DNA from: Deltaproteobacteria bacterium
Lineage (GTDB): Bacteria > Desulfobacterota > Syntrophia > Syntrophales > Smithellaceae
Length of the DNA stretch: 9,046 nucleotides
Reading direction: 5' to 3'
Assembly: GCA_011046295.1 (NCBI GenBank)
Contig: DSAV01000169.1
Location: forward strand, 1 to 9,046
In this document: in pieces, positions 6,741-9,046 of the stretch
How the letters are laid out: every line of letters starts with the position of its first letter
Numbering within the stretch: the first letter of the stretch is position 1
Made by a program: the position numbers and the translations under genes
Notes under the pieces: generated by a model
Seen by the model: only the letters and a program-made list of their open reading frames with translations
Databases searched by the model: none
Told to the model about the DNA's origin: nothing

Positions 6741-8489
6741 ATGGTCAAAGAAATTCAATCAGACGAACTTAAAAAATTACTTTTGCTGGGGGAAGAAAAA
6801 GGCTTTTTAACTTATGATGACGTTAATGATTTACTTCCGGCGGACGTAACATCTTCCGATCAGATTGATGATATTATTACGCTTTTTGGAGAAAAAAACA
6901 TTGATATCATCGATACCGAGCAGGGAGAAAAGTTGGTGGTTAAAAAACCCGCGGAAAATACTACCCCGGTCAAGTTCCCGGAAACACTAGCTCTGATGCC
7001 AATACCCGGGAAGACCGGAGACCCGGTCAAGATGTACTTACGCGAAATGGGCATAGTATCCCTGCTGAGCCGCGAAGGTGAAGTGGAAATAGCTAAAAAA
7101 ATTGAAGAAGGCGCGCGAGAAACTATGTCCGCAATATTTCAGCTGACTGTTTCGATTAAAGAAGTGTTGGGCATTGGCGACAAACTGCAAAACAGTGAAA
7201 TCAGGATAAAAAGCGTCGTAGAAAGCGTTGAGGATGAAGAAGGTTTCGTTGAAGAAGACGAGCATAAGGACCGGGTTTTAAAGCTTATTTCCAGAATCAA
7301 ACTTTTCAACGACAGGAACACGGTTTTACGCGCCAAGCTCAAATCAAAATCTATCCGGGTTAAACAGCGCGAAAAACTGAATGCTGAATTGGAAAAAAAC
7401 ACCAGATACATCGTCACCCTTTGCCGGAAAATACGTTTCAGCAAAAAACAAATCAGCCGTTTTGTCACGAAACTGCGTAACTATAATGACGAGATAGAAA
7501 AAGCCGAAAAAGTCATCGCCCAATACAAAAAAGAAACAAAAATGAATCTGGCGCAACTCGAAAAAGCCTGGGCAAAAATAAAAAAATCCAAGGCTAATGA
7601 AAAAAAAGTTGCAAAGGAAAACCGTATTACCATTGACCTGCTCAAAAAAAGCAAAGCCTCCATAGATGACGCTCACAAAAAAATTAGGCAAATCGTGCGC
7701 GAAGTCGAAATTCCCGCGGCAACTTTAAAATCCGTAGTGAAGTCTATAGATAAAGGCGAGCTCAAAGCGGAAATCGCGCAAAGAAAATTAGTCGAAGCCA
7801 ATTTAAGGCTTGTGGTAAGCATCGCCAAAAAGTACACCAACCGCGGACTGCAGTTTCTCGACTTAATCCAGGAAGGAAACATAGGGTTAATGAAAGCTGT
7901 GGATAAATTCGAATATCAGCGCGGATACAAATTTTCCACATATGCCACGTGGTGGATAAGGCAGGCAATCACGCGCGCCATAGCCGATCAGGCGCGTACC
8001 ATCAGGATTCCCGTGCACATGATTGAAACAATTAACAAGTTAATTCGCACATCCCGTTATCTTGTTCAGGAATTGGGGCGCGAACCTAATCCGGAAGAAA
8101 TTGCCAATAAAATGGAGTATCCCCTGGAAAAAGTCCGTAAAGTACTGAAGATTGCCAAAGAGCCTATTTCCCTGGAAACCCCAATCGGCGAGGAGGAAGA
8201 CAGCCATTTGGGAGATTTTATTGAAGACAAAAAGATCATGTCTCCATCGGAAGCGACAATCAACATGGATTTGGCGGAACAGACAAAAAGAATATTGTCG
8301 ACGCTCACGCCCAGAGAGGAAAAAGTATTGCGGATGCGCTTCGGAATCACCGACCGTCTGAGTATTTTGTCTGAGAGCTCTAAAGTTATTGCCAGCTTAA
8401 TGGAGTCTATAGAGGAGGAACCGGTCACCGTTCAGGCGACTACCCTGAAAAGGGCTAGAAACAAACCAAGAAAACGCGTCGCAAAATAA
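6741..8489 (+). CDS. rpoD: Primary sigma factor RpoD-like protein with region 4.2 replaced
   Basis: RpoD directs RNA polymerase to promoters. The 582 residues show region 1.1 (about 1-60), region 1.2 (DPVKMYLREMGIVSLLSREGEVEIAKKIE, 94-122), a long Lys/Glu-rich non-conserved region (about 130-340), region 2 (LVEANLRLVVSIAKKYTNRGLQFLDLIQEGN through YKFSTYATWWIRQAITRAIADQARTIRIP, about 350-424), region 3 (about 425-505) and the start of region 4 (LSTLTPREEKVLRMRFGITDR, 519-539). There the similarity ends. Normally EEVG...VTRERIRQIEAKALRKL follows, forming the helix-turn-helix that reads the -35 element. Instead residues 540-582 are SILSESSKVIASLMESIEEEPVTVQ... ending in the basic NKPRKRVAK. No other frame near 8340-8560 encodes the missing helices. 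GGGGAG (6729-6734) is the ribosome-binding site. Promoter-binding regions 2.3-2.4 are intact, so the protein could still recognise -10 elements. Confidence 0.93.
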   Translation: MVKEIQSDELKKLLLLGEEKGFLTYDDVNDLLPADVTSSDQIDDIITLFGEKNIDIIDTEQGEKLVVKKPAENTTPVKFPETLALMPIPGKTGDPVKMYLREMGIVSLLSREGEVEIAKKIEEGARETMSAIFQLTVSIKEVLGIGDKLQNSEIRIKSVVESVEDEEGFVEEDEHKDRVLKLISRIKLFNDRNTVLRAKLKSKSIRVKQREKLNAELEKNTRYIVTLCRKIRFSKKQISRFVTKLRNYNDEIEKAEKVIAQYKKETKMNLAQLEKAWAKIKKSKANEKKVAKENRITIDLLKKSKASIDDAHKKIRQIVREVEIPAATLKSVVKSIDKGELKAEIAQRKLVEANLRLVVSIAKKYTNRGLQFLDLIQEGNIGLMKAVDKFEYQRGYKFSTYATWWIRQAITRAIADQARTIRIPVHMIETINKLIRTSRYLVQELGREPNPEEIANKMEYPLEKVRKVLKIAKEPISLETPIGEEEDSHLGDFIEDKKIMSPSEATINMDLAEQTKRILSTLTPREEKVLRMRFGITDRLSILSESSKVIASLMESIEEEPVTVQATTLKRARNKPRKRVAK

Positions 8490-8491
8490 TA

Positions 8492-8520
8492 TTGACAAGC
8501 ACTTTGTTTGTGTATATCAA
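8492..8520 (+). promoter_or_regulatory. Sigma-70 type promoter for the tRNA gene
   Basis: A perfect TTGACA at 8492-8497 is followed 17 nt later by TATCAA at 8515-8520 (4 of 6 matches to TATAAT). An alternative -10, TATATC at 8513-8518, has a 15-nt spacer. It lies 3 nt after the rpoD stop and about 40 nt before the tRNA, fitting its own promoter. The exact -35 match is notable next to a sigma gene whose own -35 reading domain is absent. Confidence 0.65.
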
Positions 8521-8559
8521 GTCACATTTTGGAACAGATAAAGAAAATTGATTAATAAG

Positions 8560-8635
8560 GGGCCCATAGCTCAATTGGTAGAGCCACCGGCTCATAACCG
8601 GTAGGTCCCTGGTTCGATCCCAGGTGGGCCCACCA
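8560..8635 (+). tRNA. tRNA with anticodon CAU (elongator Met or Ile2)
   Basis: The 76-nt sequence folds as a full cloverleaf with encoded CCA. The acceptor stem is GGGCCCA / TGGGCCC with discriminator A (8632); the D stem is GCTC/GAGC; the anticodon stem is ACCGG/CCGGT around the loop CTCATAA with CAT at 8593-8595; the T arm is CCTGG-TTCGATC-CCAGG. A normal G1-C72 pair and the absence of GGG/CCC pairs in the anticodon stem rule out the initiator. Methionine elongator and the lysidine-modified Ile2 share this anticodon. The C4-G69 and C5-G68 pairs match the E. coli Ile2 pattern recognised by TilS, but this is only suggestive. It sits between rpoD and the zinc-ribbon gene. Confidence 0.97.
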
Positions 8636-8642
8636 ATTTATT

Positions 8643-8783
8643 ATGGATGATAAAAAAATGTTGCGAACAGAAAAAACATTAAGAAAAGGACATAAAAAAA
8701 ATACAAGCGCCGTCAGCGCCGTGAACCAGCAGCAACAAACATCGCCTCACGGCAGTAACAGCTGGCAAACAAGCCACTTTTAA
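8643..8783 (+). CDS. Possible 46-codon small ORF downstream of the tRNA, doubtful
   Basis: An ATG at 8643 opens a frame that runs 46 codons to TAA at 8781-8783, which overlaps the first base of the terminator stem. The predicted peptide starts MDDKKMLRTEKTLRKGHKK, then has a QQQQ run and ends SNSWQTSHF. It is basic in the first half and polar in the second, with no signal peptide or membrane segment. There is no ribosome-binding site because the start lies 7 nt after the tRNA. The same region has RNA pairing potential, so it may be noncoding. I do not recognise the peptide. Confidence 0.2.
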   Translation: MDDKKMLRTEKTLRKGHKKNTSAVSAVNQQQQTSPHGSNSWQTSHF

Positions 8784-8815
8784 AAATGCACCCCTAAAAA
8801 GGTGCATTTTTTTTA
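8706..8815 (+). ncRNA. Possible structured small RNA (pseudoknot-like pairing plus terminator)
   Basis: Between the tRNA and the next gene, GCCGTGA (8718-8724) pairs with TCACGGC (8747-8753), and CCAGC (8726-8730), inside that loop, pairs with GCTGG (8761-8765) outside it. Interlocking like this is the layout of an H-type pseudoknot. A direct repeat AGCGCCGT at 8706-8713 and 8715-8722 allows an alternative pairing partner for ACGGC. The strong terminator follows at once. It may be a tRNA trailer-derived or independent RNA; no start promoter of its own is evident. Chance pairing is possible with stems of 7 and 5 bp. Confidence 0.3.
8782..8815 (+). terminator. Strong intrinsic terminator
   Basis: AAAAATGCACC (8782-8792) and GGTGCATTTTT (8801-8811) form a perfect stem around an 8-nt A-rich loop, followed by a run of T to 8814. 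It ends transcription from the tRNA unit and possibly read-through from the his-dnaG-rpoD array before the zinc-ribbon gene. Confidence 0.92.
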
Positions 8816-8842
8816 TTATACAAACAGTAAGGAGGTAAAAAA

Positions 8843-9046
8843 TTGAATGCAGAATTATTATTGTTAATTGAGCTTCAGGAGTGCGATTCAACTTTAGTTA
8901 AGCTTATGGCAGGAAAAAGAAGCCTACCTGATAAAATGGAGAAATTAGATACAGAATTTCTTACTTTTAAGGAAGGGATCGAACAAAACAAAAATAAATA
9001 TGAGGAGCTTAAAAATAACCACGCTGAGAAGGAAAAAGAAATAAAA
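8843..9046 (+). CDS. C4-type zinc-ribbon (DUF164) coiled-coil protein, N-terminal part
   Basis: From TTG 8843, with GGAGG at 8831-8835 7 nt upstream, 68 codons remain open to the window edge. The start reads MNAELLLLIELQECDSTL, followed by a Pro-Asp turn (SLPDKMEKLDTEF) and a Lys/Glu-rich helix. This 'L-x-x-L-Q-x-x-D' start and long antiparallel coiled coil is typical of the N-terminal part of DUF164 zinc-ribbon proteins. The four-Cys ribbon would be at the C-terminus, beyond the window, so the call depends on the N-terminus and on the common position of such genes near rpoD in this group. Function is poorly known; a nucleic-acid or ribosome-related role is suggested for relatives. Confidence 0.7.
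   Translation, partial: MNAELLLLIELQECDSTLVKLMAGKRSLPDKMEKLDTEFLTFKEGIEQNKNKYEELKNNHAEKEKEIK

Noticed and set aside
7344..7691. Minus-strand Phe-rich open frames opposite rpoD
   Set aside because: Phe-rich translations are the expected complement of the Lys/Glu-rich non-conserved region of rpoD.
8355..8489. Simple frameshift as the cause of the altered rpoD end
   Set aside because: Neither alternative plus frame encodes region 4.2 residues, and both contain early stops.
1..9046. CRISPR array, toxin-antitoxin pair, phage genes or defence system
   Set aside because: No spaced repeats and no such protein motifs were seen; outside the IS end the content is housekeeping genes.

Overview
The window looks like a chromosomal segment from a moderately AT-rich Gram-negative bacterium of the former Deltaproteobacteria (Desulfobacterota, perhaps Syntrophus/Smithella-like). 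This rests on protein sequence style and on the gene order histidine genes - hinT - yqeY - dnaG - rpoD - tRNA(CAU) - zinc-ribbon protein. The taxonomic placement is inference from memory of such neighbourhoods and was not tested by any search.

Layout. (1) 1-131 is the end of an IS150/IS3-like insertion sequence, with a terminal repeat and the first 15 codons of a minus-strand orfA. (2) 132-549 holds a minus-strand gene for a 95-residue membrane/coiled-coil protein and its intrinsic terminator. (3) 556-731 is a divergent intergenic region. (4) 732-8489 is a tightly packed plus-strand array: hisI, hisG (frameshifted), hisB, a secreted CsgG/LpoB-like protein, hisA, hinT, yqeY, dnaG and rpoD. (5) 8490-8635 has a good sigma-70 type promoter and a tRNA with anticodon CAU. 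(6) 8636-8815 is a possible structured RNA or 46-codon ORF ending in a strong terminator. (7) From 8843 to the edge is the start of a C4-type zinc-ribbon (DUF164) gene.

How the genes work together. HisG, HisI, HisA and HisB catalyse steps 1, 3, 4 and 6 of histidine synthesis. HisE, HisH, HisF and the late enzymes are not in the window. DnaG and RpoD form the classical macromolecular-synthesis pair, here preceded by yqeY.

Two anomalies stand out. The rpoD product matches a primary sigma factor through regions 1.1, 1.2, 2, 3 and the start of 4, but the region 4.2 helix-turn-helix that reads the -35 box is absent. In its place is an unrelated 43-residue basic-ended tail, and no reading frame nearby encodes the missing part. 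Second, hisG is split by a frameshift in its phosphate-binding loop, most simply a 2-nt deletion. Either could be a sequence/assembly error, but the rpoD change cannot be explained by a single indel and is the observation most worth checking.
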